A DNA stretch of 64,000 bases from Pegea sp. RAD2-039 (taxonomy: Eukaryota; Chordata; Thaliacea; Salpida; Salpidae). The DNA is taken from positions 1,426,001-1,490,000 of the forward strand of contig JAQGEQ010000048.1 in the NCBI GenBank assembly GCA_034620365.1, written 5' to 3'. The first letter of the stretch is position 1. Each line of letters opens with the position of its first letter. Positions 24,231 to 36,600 of the stretch are shown here, in pieces. The notes beneath the pieces are model-generated. The model was given only the letters and a program-made list of their open reading frames with translations. It was not told the origin of the DNA and made no database searches. The position numbers and the translations under genes are program-made.

Positions 24231-25753
24231 CCAAATTTAGTCTTGTAATCTTAATTTCTGTCAGTATATTAACCTAAATGAAACTATTTCCTGTTTTGTA
24301 GTTGTTATCTTTAAACAATATTGATTTACGTTCGATATATTTGAGGAAATGATAATAATTTGTTTAAATCAGGTTAAAATATATTTTAAGCTAAACCTGT
24401 TAGTGTAGTTTGTTAGTTTCTGACTTCAAGCGTTACTCCTTTATTGAGCAAACAATCTAACTTACATTTTTGCAGCACAACATTTTATCATCGATGTTGA
24501 AATTTGCGCACTTGAGTAATATCAAATTTATCTTTATAAAATTGTTTAACAAAAATAGATTGTTGCTAATACATCGTTTCAAAATAAAATCATGTGAATA
24601 AAAAAGTATTTTGTGTTCAAAATTCTTAATTATAGCTTTCATTAACTTATTAAAAATCAAAGAAAAAGTGTTTGTCTTCCTAAACAGTTGAGATAAATTT
24701 GATCCTAGCAATCAGAAAGCTAAAATTTTAATAGTCAATTACATTAAAACAATTTATTACAAGTTTTAGTGATGCTGTTGATACTGAGCATGTTGATCCT
24801 TGAAATATTCCATTTAAACAGCGAATTCTCACAAGATTGCTTTTGTGTTTGGTTTAATATACGCTTTTAAATAATTTCTTATCAAAATATTGCAATAATA
24901 ACAAATATCGCAGCAGATTAAGTAATAAACACGTCTTAATCAGTTTTGTAAATTGTTTCATGAACAATTCTACCTCACTGTGTCCAGTAGTCAAGATCAT
25001 TTTCAAGTTTTACATCGGAACAATTTTTACTGATATTCTTCAACATTATCTATTTGTAGTAGCTACTAGAGTTACTGAAACTTGATAAGTAGATTAGCGG
25101 CTTAAAATTTTTCAAATTGGAATCTCAAATTTCAAAAGATTGAGTCCTCTGATCTGAACCATCAAACAAAAATTAAATTTTAGATTTACAACGACAAACC
25201 AAAACTTTCAAATTGTAGTCTGAAATTATTTCCAAATTATCAAATACTTCCTTCAGTTAAGAATATCAGGTCTTTAAATTGATTATGATAAAATCATTTT
25301 GCTCAAATATATAAAAAATCTGAACATTTCTCAAAAATAATAACAACAGACTTAAAATATGATGTAGAAATTATATTAGCGATTAGATTTGGTTCAACAA
25401 CTGTTTAAAACTTAATTGGTCGATTTTTAGTTTTATTCAAGTAAACCATTTTGATACTTTTTTAATAAAATTAATTTTTGATTTAATCTCAAAAAATAAA
25501 AATTCTATCAAATAGAAATGAGTGATAAATAAATGATTGAAAAAAACTTGTTTGCGATAAATCATATTTCAAAATAAAACCAATTTTTTTTGTAATCAAT
25601 TTTGTATGTGATACATCTGAATAGAAATAAAATAATTAAATCGGTAAAAAAACTAAAGAAACAATTGTAATTATAGAAAAAAGAATCAGAATGTAAAATT
25701 TGAGATGGAATAATTGCAAAATCATCAACTGCATAGATTCAGAGTGATAATAT
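24231..25753. other. AT-rich intergenic DNA, 3' flank of hexosaminidase
   Basis: No gene or recognised repeat was seen. Confidence 0.5.
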
Positions 25754-28700
25754 TTAATAGTTTTGCCATTCTTCATCACAGTATCCAATCCACAGCGGCT
25801 CAGCAGGAATATTTCGTCTAATATTCAAAACAATACGACAAATAAATAAAAGAACAAATAGACAACTCACTTGAGAAGACGACAACGATGTTGATGTAAA
25901 CGAGGAGTAGCTTCATCTGTATTATTAACAGCAGCTGGACTCCATAATCTTTCAGCCACTGCACTTGCTCGGGGCCTTTAAAAGAGTTTCATAAAAAAAT
26001 TTAAATTGAATTAAATCAAAAGTTAAAAGTACCAAAGTCGAGATAGCAGATTAGTACTGTCCACATACTCAGCCCACAAGCAAGCTTCACCTCCAAGTAC
26101 TAAGGACTTTTGTTCATCTGTACCTATAAAGTTGATATACAATTTGAGTAGATGGTATTTATAATGTAAAAATTAATAAAAGAAACAAATCATACCATTA
26201 AAGTTCAAGGGCTCATATTTGTAGTAAGTTTTCCAATCTTGACCATATGAAATGTAATCAAGATACCAAGGTGCAGCTATAAGAGTCTTGTAACCCAAAC
26301 TTGTGATCTTTGCAACTTCTTTATCTGCAGGAGGCAACCATACCTCAACTACAGTATCTTCTTTTAGCTGAAGATTTTTAACAAAATATTATCAGACACA
26401 ATTGAAAAAATTATAAATATCTTTAATAGTTGTAGAAATACTTTTTTTCAATTACCTGCACACCATTATCAAAAACCTCTTGCCATACGATATAACTGAA
26501 GCCAACTTCATTGCTTATATTGATAACTTTCTGAACATGATATTCTTCTAATTTAGCATAATTTCCAGAAATCTTTTTCTCTTTCATCCAAGCAGTTATA
26601 TTGGGATTACTTTTCCTATCAACAAGTATTCAACAAATTCAGAATAATTCATAAAAGTTCAGAATTATTTTGTTTATTCTTATAAGAGATATTGTAGTTG
26701 ATTTTTTCAAATATAATTTGATAATGATGAACCTACCAGCAACCAAAACTGACTTCATCGCCACCCAGATGAATATACTGATCTGGAAATACACTTCTCA
26801 ATTCTGTCCATAAGTTTTTGATAAAAACATAGTTTTCGTTATTTATTGGATTAACTGGTCCATAATTTCCATTAAATCTTCCATCTAACAAAATATACTT
26901 TGATGTCACCGATATAAAATAAATATTTAAAGAAAAAAATTTATTTCAAAAATGTCAACATATAAACTAAAGCCTACCACTCACTAGTTAATAATTAATC
27001 ATTTGATAAATAAACTAGTAAAGAACAAAAATCAGTAATTTTTATTTTAGGAAAATGACTTAAAAATAGATAAAAAATACAAACTATAAAATCGTTTGAT
27101 CACTACACAGATAGCAAGTACTTGAAAAGCATTCGGTGAGGAGTTTAGGTTGGCCTTTTCCCCAAGATTGAGTATGTCCAGGTGAATCAAACTCAGGAAC
27201 AACCCGAATTCCTTTTGATCTTGCATAATATACAACAGCTAACACATCATTTGGCCCATATACGTGGCTAGCTGGATTATAAGCACCCTAAATTATTGGA
27301 GAAACAATAAAAATTGAGATGTAAAAGGTACAGATTGTTAAAAAACGAACTTTTTTATGAAGATTGGGGTACGTTTTACTGATGTATGGAAAAGACTGGT
27401 CATCAACAATATGCCAGTGCAGAACATTCATCTTGTTATATTCCATTGAATCCTAAAGAAGTTGTTCTTGTTAGAACGTAATTTGACATTAAAGAAATGA
27501 AGAACAAATATTTGTAGCTAGTTAATTGATATTTCAATGTTGTAAAATGCAAAAGTAATTCAACATTAGCTACAAATTTAAAGGTTTTTAACAACATCAC
27601 GTTTCTACATGGACTCAAGTTAAAAGTTTTTTTTTTGTGAAAAACGACTTGTAAGACTAAATAAAGGTTTTCAAATTTTTTTAAGCTTGAAAACTATCGA
27701 AATATGAATCAGATTTTAGAGCTATAAATTTGTAACATTTTTTATTGATTTATTTATTATTTTAGTAAAAAGTTTAATTCAAGTTTTACATAATCCAAAT
27801 AAATCGGTTCACTAAATTTGTGTTTACTAAAGATTTTATTTTCTTTATTCACGTACAAAATCAGTCATAAAATTGCTTTATCATAATAATGTTTTGAAGT
27901 TCTGTTTGCAACATAATCAAATTTAACCACAAAAGCTTTCACTAAAGAAATTCAAAAATAATAAGTGTAACAAGCTCACCAAAATTTGATATAAAATATG
28001 GATAGGAAGATAATGCCTTGATGTATCAATTAGTATTCCTCTATGTGAAAATCTTGGTTCATCATCAATAACAGTTTTATTTACAACAACCTAAAATTCA
28101 AGAAAATATGGAAAGGTGAAATAACAAATATAAAGTTGTAACCTCTCCAGTAGCAGTCTTCCACAAGAGTTGAGAGAAAGTTTCTAACCCTTAAAATAAT
28201 ACTAAATTATTAACATTTAACATGACTGAAAAACAATTTTAAGCAACCTCTTAATATTCCCCATACAGAATCAGATTCCAGTGTAGACATTGTATCAATT
28301 TTTAAGGAATCTAAATCAATTAAAATCTATTTTTTATCAAAATAAAAATTATACATACATCTAATATTACATAATTCTGTTATCATTATTTCAAACTACT
28401 AAATCTGGTTTATAAAGTTATTGAAATATGCTTTTCATCATTATATTATAATTATTAATTAATTATTACTTTATTTATTTACCAAAATCACTTTCTTTAT
28501 ACTCACATTTTTCATTCATTTCAACAGATGGAAAATCTTCACATGCTGAAGTTAAATTGACATATAAAGTTGAGATAACACCACTGCTTGCAGGTCTATA
28601 CTAAAAGTATAAATTAATTGAATCATTTTTTTAATTTAGCACTTAAAACATGAAAAAAATAATAATATCCACCTTTTCTTCTTAAATGATAATGCATTTA

Positions 28701-29360
28701 TTTAATTCTATTTAGAAGTATAATTGAAAATGAACTCTAATAGTTAAGTTATAATTTATAGTGATCATTTTTAATTTGAAAATATCTCAGCTTTCATTTA
28801 TGAAAAATAAACAAACTATTCAATCACCTGAACCTCAACTTGTATTTACCAGCAGATTTCTTGATTAGTTTTTCATAACGCTCAAAAGCATCAGTTAATA
28901 ATGAACATGTTTCTGCAATTTCTTTAAAATTAAATGCATTTAATTCCACTGGAACAATCTAAGTGAGAAATAATTATTAAAGATAATTAAACTCATTTAT
29001 TAAAGATGAAAATACCTAACTTTTAGTATAATTAGGAAATAATAAGATATCATGATGTAGAATTATAAAAAGAAGTAATATTTTAAAACAAGTTATAATT
29101 GAAAGTTGTCATTAATTCTTTATACAAAAATTACTTTTCATAAACAAATTACTTAAAAACTAAAAGCATAAAGTAGTTTTACATAAAATTTATCAACTTA
29201 CATTTGTAGAAGTTTCCATTGATTTAGGCATTGGCCAAACTGAACCGATTCCAGTCTTTCCATCATAATTAGGCTTCGAGGAATCAATTCGTTGCTTACA
29301 ACTAACTTCACCAAAAAGTGAGCTAACTCCAAAAACACAAATAAGTAGGAGTATTCTCAT
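25754..29360 (-). CDS. HEXB: Lysosomal beta-hexosaminidase (glycoside hydrolase family 20)
   Basis: Removes terminal N-acetylhexosamine from glycans and glycolipids, normally in the lysosome. Fourteen minus-strand exons, from the start: 29202-29360, 28828-28958, 28483-28595, 28248-28310, 28143-28189, 27980-28090, 27351-27452, 27122-27287, 26737-26884, 26456-26615, 26196-26367, 26033-26123, 25871-25975 and 25754-25817. All phases close, giving about 543 residues (human HEXB 556, HEXA 529). [19 protein letters not shown] is a signal peptide; an in-frame upstream ATG at 29396 is less likely. The zincin-like N-domain ends near [17 protein letters not shown]. The GH20 barrel has [27 protein letters not shown] and the catalytic Asp340-Glu341 in HLGGDE, then AAPWYLD and [12 protein letters not shown]. 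Complete and apparently functional. The A/B subunit type cannot be told from sequence alone; the symbol marks the family. Confidence 0.95.
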
Positions 29361-29855
29361 TGTATTTAATTTATTATTATTTAGTATCAGTAACAAAATA
29401 GATTAAAATGACAACAGAATTAAAACTGTACTTAAACGCCTGCCTTATATACCAACTAAATAATAAACAATCAGTTGGTAGTTAAAAATTTCAACTATTA
29501 GTTAATTATTCATAGCATGGAGTTCTGATAAACCAAATAATGTGATCAATAAAACTTTAAAAATTAAGTTAAGTATTTAGAAACTACTAAAAAAAAAGCT
29601 ATATAAACATCAAAGCATGATCAAACTATAAAAGCATAAGTAATACAATAATATAAAATAGTTACTTAAACTGTTATAATACTTACCATACTACTAATAT
29701 GACATTTTTAAGAATTGGTTTCAACAATTAAATTTGACCTTGTTAATATTTTGATTTCTTTTAAAATATAAGAATATTTTACTTAAAAAAAAGTTTGAAA
29801 AAATTGCAGAGAAGTTAATGACAAAGAGTTAACCAAACGTTTGAGGTTATCTCAG
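29361..29855. other. Hexosaminidase 5' flank
   Basis: AT-rich; includes the promoter region of the minus-strand gene. Nothing else was seen. Confidence 0.4.
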
Positions 29856-30425
29856 CATACCTCAATACGAGGAAATCAATTCACAAGAACACTAAGGCAA
29901 TAGTCCAGTATGATGGAAGTGCCTTTAAACCATTTACCATAAAAACGGAGTAAAACAGGAATGTGTCCTTGCCCAACGCTCTGTAGGATTTTCTTTCAAT
30001 GTTACTTAAAAAGAAGTTTCATGTGTCTTTTGAAGGTGTGTACTTTCATTCAAGATCTCACAAAAATCTGTTTAATGTATCATGCCAAAAAGAGAAGAAC
30101 AAGGTAAAAAAGATCACCATTCAGGACTTGCTTTTGTCGCTGACGCAACAATTATTGCATATTCAACAAAAGAACTACAGATGCTGTTGGATCGATTTCC
30201 ATCAGCTTGTATAGACTTTGGAATGAAAGTCAGTCGGAAAATGACAACAATTCTTAGCCAAGGTGTTAACGTCCCACAACGAATTATCATCGATAGTTGT
30301 GACGTTGATGCTGTAGATAGTTTCGTTTATAAAGGCTCAAAAATAGCATAATCAGTATCAATAGAAGCCAAGATCAACAGCCGTTAAATCTTAAAGATTA
30401 TTATTCTTGCCTACTACTTTGAATC
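29856..30425 (+). mobile_element. Fragment of an RTE-like non-LTR reverse transcriptase
   Basis: Broken frames give TKAIVQYDGSAFKPFTIK, then NGVKQECVLA (a changed NGVKQGCVLAPTLF), then AFVADATIIAYSTKELQMLL (the ADD catalytic box, here ADA), then DSFVYKGSKIA (usually DFVYLGS) and SIEAKINSR. The order matches the RT core of RTE-type elements and differs from the CR1/Jockey-like family elsewhere in the window. Frameshifts near 29945 and 30080 and the lost catalytic Asp show that it is dead. Confidence 0.85.
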
Positions 30426-33400
30426 ATCAGTCGTGCTGTTAAAAACTGTTTTCTTTTTATAAGTTCAAAATTTTAAGCTTTTACTCTAAAAGTAGGACAT
30501 ATTTTGTGATATTAATCCGTGTTAAATTTTTTTAAACATTTTACTAATTAAATGAAGTTAAACGTGCAAGCCTTAAATAGTGTGACTTTCTAGAAGAATA
30601 AACAATTAACTAAAAGCATTTTTGTTTCCGATATCGAATGCAGTTGCTAAAATAGTTTTTTTAGTTTTGTAGATTTTTTTGAAGAGATGTTTCAAACAGT
30701 TCATCTAATATTTAAAGATAAATTTGGTCATAATAAACGCTGAATAAAACTATTTATAAACACTCAATCATTTACAAGCCTAATTTGGATCTTGAAAACT
30801 GAAAAATTAATTTAATTCAAGATTTGTACTTAAAACCTTCCTTAAGTACGAAGTACTTTTATTAATATGAATGTATTCACAGAAAACTTTCCACTAATAC
30901 AAGCATAACGATAAGCACTAGGATTATTCAAACAGAAATCTAGTTTTAAAGCTTTTAAAACAGCCAAGCTAGCACTTAACAAAATAAAATACTGAATAGA
31001 AAACTGTTAAATTTTCACTTTGTTTACTCACGAACGAGTTTTAATTATGTGACTATGAAATAAACTGTAAAAGAACTGTTATATTTGACTTTGTTTGCAA
31101 TCAAATACCTTCTTGATAAAAAGAGGAGTTGTTATTATTGTTTAAATTTTGTTTTATACTTTAAATGCTTTTTTCTTTAGTTATGGATTGGCTTTTATTT
31201 ACTTCTAAATTACTATAAGCTCTTTATGCATAGTAACAATCTTACGCTTAGAATTTTACAGTGACGTTCATTATTTAACTTGATCAGTCTTTAAAAATAT
31301 CAACTCGAAGTAGTGGAAATTAATATTTTACAACGTTGGCTTATGAAAGTAGTTTTTAGATAAACGCTTTTAATACAATTGTTGAATTTGATTTAGCATG
31401 ATGGATTTTGTATCTTTTTGTGGTAAAAAATTTGACATAAAATCAGAATTAGTTATCTAAGATACCCTTAAAATATTTTCTAGCAAAACATTTTTTACGC
31501 TCGATATAGTTTAGGTTTACATACACTTATCATTGTCCAATTTAATTACTTTTTATAATTTGGGAACAATAATAGTTTATTCTGTTTACAATGCGAAACT
31601 AATGTAAAAAAATTTTCATCGTTGTATTTTCTAAATTTATTTCAAAGCTGTTGTATAATTTAGTTTTTGCTTTTTAGTACTACTAAGTTTTTGGTTTAGG
31701 CGTAAAAATCATAAAATAATGTAAATTCAAAACCTAAAAAGCCATGTTGGTTGTTCAGTTTTATAGAATTTTACCTGTAAATTTAACGGCCTTTCATATA
31801 CTGGTCTAAAAATCGAAATTGCTACTTCGCATCTAGTTTTGTAGTTGGCTTTAATGGCTATATATATCTTGTTTTTTGCGTGATGGATTTTATGTTTTTG
31901 CATTTGAAGTGATTACTAGTGTAAATGTTCAGTATTTCCTGAAATTAGTTAAAAGTTGAACTTTGAAAATTCTTACAATAATACAAGGCTCGTTAGATGT
32001 TGAAAAACCATTTTTAGATTTTTATAAGTTTTTTAATGTAAATTTCATAATAAATTATAGTAAGCTAATTATTTTGTTACTATAAACTAAAAGTTTTTAT
32101 TTTTTATTCTGACTACCTTACATTTGCATTAGGTATTGAAGACTATACAAACATTTTTATTCTATAAATTTTTTATCTTGATCTTATATTTGTGCGGACA
32201 AAATTTTTATGATAATATTTATTTTTATGTGTGTGTCTTTTAATGGTAGTATATATATTTTTTATATTTTATATAAAGGAATTATTTGTAGTAATAAGAT
32301 ATTTTTAGTTTTCTTTTATTTTTATTTAATAGCATAAAATAGGAAATAAATTGTTTTGTAAAGATAAATTAAGTAATGCATTTTTCATTTAGAAGTAAAT
32401 AATATTTTATATTGTTCCAGAATAAAGACAATTTTTTTATTCAATTTTATAATTTATAACTAATAAACTAAAAATGTCATATGCAAGTTATTTACTGTTT
32501 TTATACATTTATGTCAAACTGTTCTATCAAAGTTATCATCATTTTTTCATCTATAATATTTATATAATTTATTTATATAAATTAGACTATACAAAGTTTT
32601 ATTTTGGTATAACTTCATTTTGTTTCTTTTAATTCCTTGCTAATTTTAAAAAATATATTATATAACTTATAAAACAATTTTACATAAAATTTGTATAGTT
32701 CATAAATTCTATTTAATTTTATTTTGTAAACTGTGAAAAACAGCTTTTTATATTAAGATTATTTTATAACAAATCTTTGCATTATTTTATCAGTTATAGT
32801 CACTTTTATCGCACTGTTTTTTTTTATAAAACTTTTTAATAAAAAATTATGATTGTTGATAATTTTCCCTAATTTTCTAGTAGTACTTTAAATTAATTAT
32901 TCTTATAAAAGTGATATTGCTTTTAACCAATAAACTTTATTAGTTTTGAAGTTAGATGTTATCAATAGATTAGTTGAATTTATAGTTTACTTTTTTATAT
33001 TATGAAGGCTTACTATGTGTAAGCATTAAGAACTTATTTATCATATGATATTGATTTTAATAGTTAAGCATTTAGTCAACATAAAAGTTAATATAATTAT
33101 TTCAAGTTCTTACTTAATGAAAATTTAAATAGTAAGCACAACAATGAACTTATATTTATATAAGTTTATTAGATGAAGATTTAAATAAAAAATGAAAATA
33201 TTATAGTTTTTTTTTTAACTTATTTTATTTGACCCATGGCTGAAAATGATAAATTATACAGCTCTTATAGCAAGCATAAAGCAATATGGCTGCAGTAAAA
33301 TAATGAAAAGATCTTAAATACCATAACTTAACATAAATAATGTAAAAAAAGAATACATACACTAGAGGTATAATCAATTATGTTTCTTACATTTGAAACT

Positions 33401-33687
33401 AACTTTAAATAATATATTTTATTTGTTTTTTGTTACTGCATAAACGGCAATTATATATATATAATGTGTCATCTAAAGATTTTTTTATGAACTGCGTTTG
33501 CTATAAACTTTTTAACTAATTAATAGAAATATTTTAAATACATTATAAAATAGCATGTATTTATAACAACTATGTAGTTATGGTTTCAAATATTATCTTT
33601 AAGTTTTTTTTTTAATTTCTTTTATAGGTAAAAATTCATTATATATTTTTTCTGACTATAAAAGAATTATTAAAACAAAACTTAATA
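30426..33687. other. Long AT-rich intergenic DNA upstream of UBAP2
   Basis: Extremely AT-rich, with many poly-T runs and no reading frame of note. It contains the UBAP2 promoter region. No repeat family was recognised. Confidence 0.5.
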
Positions 33688-36600
33688 ATGTCTTTGTATT
33701 GTGTAAAAACTCGATCACACCAAAGAGATAAAACTACAAGAGAGGTAATGATTTGAGTATTTTCTTTTATGTCCTTACTTTTGAGCTACTTTAAGTTGTT
33801 TATGTATAATTTCAAATATCTTAACATCTCAAACAGAAAATTTAATAATTTCGTGAATGGATTAAATAAATAAAATTTTATGCTAGAAGTTTTTTGATTC
33901 TATAATTTTTATCAATTAAAAATGTAAATAAAATTATTTGTATTTTAAAGTGAATTTTTATATATGATTTCTAATAAAATTTTAGGCGACAGTAGAACAG
34001 AAACAAATCGCTGAACTCACAACTATCAAGTCATCAGATGAAACTCATTCTGCTATGGTTGCTCAGGTATTTGATCAGAATTTTCTACGTCTTGTAGGCA
34101 TCTTGCAATATCAGCTGATAACAATACAAATCTTATATAGATAATAGAAGTGACTGGATCTAATGAAGACACCGTTTGGACTGCTTTACATGACTCAAAC
34201 AATGACCCAAATCAAGCTATTGAGTTGATCTTAGATAAGCGCCAAGATGTAAGATACATTTTGAAATATTGTATATGATTATTCATTTTTATATAAGTTT
34301 TTTGTAAAGTACTTTTGAATCGGTCTATTTTCTGAAAATGCCTTTATTTTTTGAGTCAATAAATAGTTTCGAATTTTTATTGTAATAAGCTTTTTCAATA
34401 ATATTATTAGCTTAAATAGTAAGCTGCTGAAATTCAACTAAGGCTTTCTATTCAAATTTGTTTAGTCACAGAACAACGAGTGGTCACTAGCGGGCAAGAA
34501 AAAACAGAAAGGAACTATGAAAACTCAAGAGGAGGTAGTTGAAGATGAAGTGAAAGAAAATCGTTCGTCACATCAACACGAGCTCCGTGGTCGAAGTAGA
34601 AATGGAAAGAAGTCATCAAGAGGTCATCCACTTCAAACTTTTTATCAATTCAACCAACTTGTTTAAAACAATTGTGCTGACAATTTGCTGTTTCATCAGG
34701 CAAACCTACCGATCGTCGAACTAACCACGAAACTAATTTCAAAGACAATGAAGGAAGTGGAGGTGGAAATGGACGTGAAAGAAGATGGCAGAGACAAGGT
34801 GGTCGTGGCAGGGGTAGAGGTGGTTACCAATCAAGTCGTGGTTCTCGCCGCTACAAGTAAGTTTCATCAAAAAAACTTATTCAGTTTTTATTTGATTTAT
34901 TTTCAGCAATAGAGGACGTGGCTCAACGCAGTCTGATCGCACCATCGTGTCCAGTACTTTTGAGAAAGGCTTTGAACCACCAGTTAATGACAGCCCTAAG
35001 CTACCTATATGGACCCCTGTCCAACCGGACTGGAATTCCAACAAAGCTAATGTTAGTGTCCCATAACCTCTGTTGGTTTGAATACTTGGCATATTTTAAA
35101 GATGATTTATTTCAAAGGTTGGATTATGGGGTGATGATGAAGTGAAAAACGACAAGTACGATTCTGCTGATGAATGGGGTGCAAATTCATGGAGTGAGCC
35201 GGCAAGTAGTGGTTACCTATATTGACATGATGTAGATCTAACATATGGATCAAATCTTAGTTGACAGAGACTAAAGTCTTCCAGGCTCAGAAGTTAGTTG
35301 ATGATGGAGAAGAAAATCAACCACAAACTAAAGGAGTTAGTAAGCATCCTCCATCACAAGCAGGGCATCGAATTGATATTTGCACTTTATTCAACACTGT
35401 TAAAGGTTTGTTACTTGAAAATCAGATTCAGCAACATCTGCTTGGATCCAATTTTCAACTAAATATTTTGTTGTTAGTCGACGTTTCAACAACACATGTG
35501 AATAATGCAACCAAAGCGGAGATTGGAAGTAATGAAGTCGAACAACAAGTAATTGGTCTTCATCTCTTCACCATATCTTCATCTATTTTCATTTGCAGTC
35601 TTCGTTATTTGATGATTCCAAGAAAAGCTCTTTGTCAGACTCCAGGCTATTCACGGAGTACGACCACCATGCTAAAACGGAAAGTTATGAACGTTCTACT
35701 ACTTCTGCTGTAGAGAGATTGATATCTGGTAACTTAGAGACCACAAGCTCTGATAAGTAAGAAGACATCCGTCCTTAAACCCCATTTGCTCTCATTTTTC
35801 ATGTCAGGTTTACCAGCTACAATAGAGAAACAGTTGATGTTTCAGCCACCAAAGACAGTATGATGAGTTTGTCCAATCCTTTGCCCTCCTCTTCTGCTTC
35901 TAAATTGTCTCACAGTCAAGTTAGTCTCATCCACAAATTTCTTCTGCTCCTTTTTTGATTCTTTATATTTTGATTTAATTTTACAGGGAAGATCTGAGAG
36001 CAGTAACCAACAAATCACCTCAACCTTCTCTGAAGAGCAGCAGAAGCAAGCTAGTGATGCAGTAAAGGCTTCTGTAAGTCTACCTGCTTCCTTCTTTTTC
36101 ATTTTACTATCTCCATGTTAATTATTAGCTTGGTATTACACCTAGCAACGGTGAAAATATATGCCGAAAGTTTTATGGAATTGGTGGCTCTGATGTGAAA
36201 AGAACTCAAGAAGTTCCACCAGTATCTTCGAAGGTAATCCTTTTTTCTCCGTTCTTCCCACTTTTCAAATCTTTTTCTCACCGCTTTTTATCAACTAAAT
36301 CTAACTTCTTTTATCTACTACAGATACCTGCGACTGCTGTCGAAATGCCTAAAACTGTTGCTGTAAACTCTTCGGATTACCAAATTGCCTTCCCTTTCCA
36401 ATTTGGTGGTTATGATACACCAAATATTTATGATAAGTAAGAATATCTTCATTCTTATTGTATTTTACAAACTTTCTGACAAAAAAAAAACAGAACTTCT
36501 TAAAAGTTACAATTTGTGCAAATGTAGATTTTGTAGCAAGCTGTTTTATTAAAGCAAATTTTTTAGAAGCGAAAATGTAATACTAGTGCATATGACTCAT

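Noticed and set aside
24457..24711. An 84-codon minus-strand open frame
   Set aside because: Low-complexity Asn/Leu/Ile/Phe composition typical of chance frames in AT-rich DNA, with no recognised motif.
35842..36281. Two minus-strand open frames of 86 and 60 codons over UBAP2
   Set aside because: They are antisense shadows of in-phase UBAP2 exons that carry the conserved family blocks.
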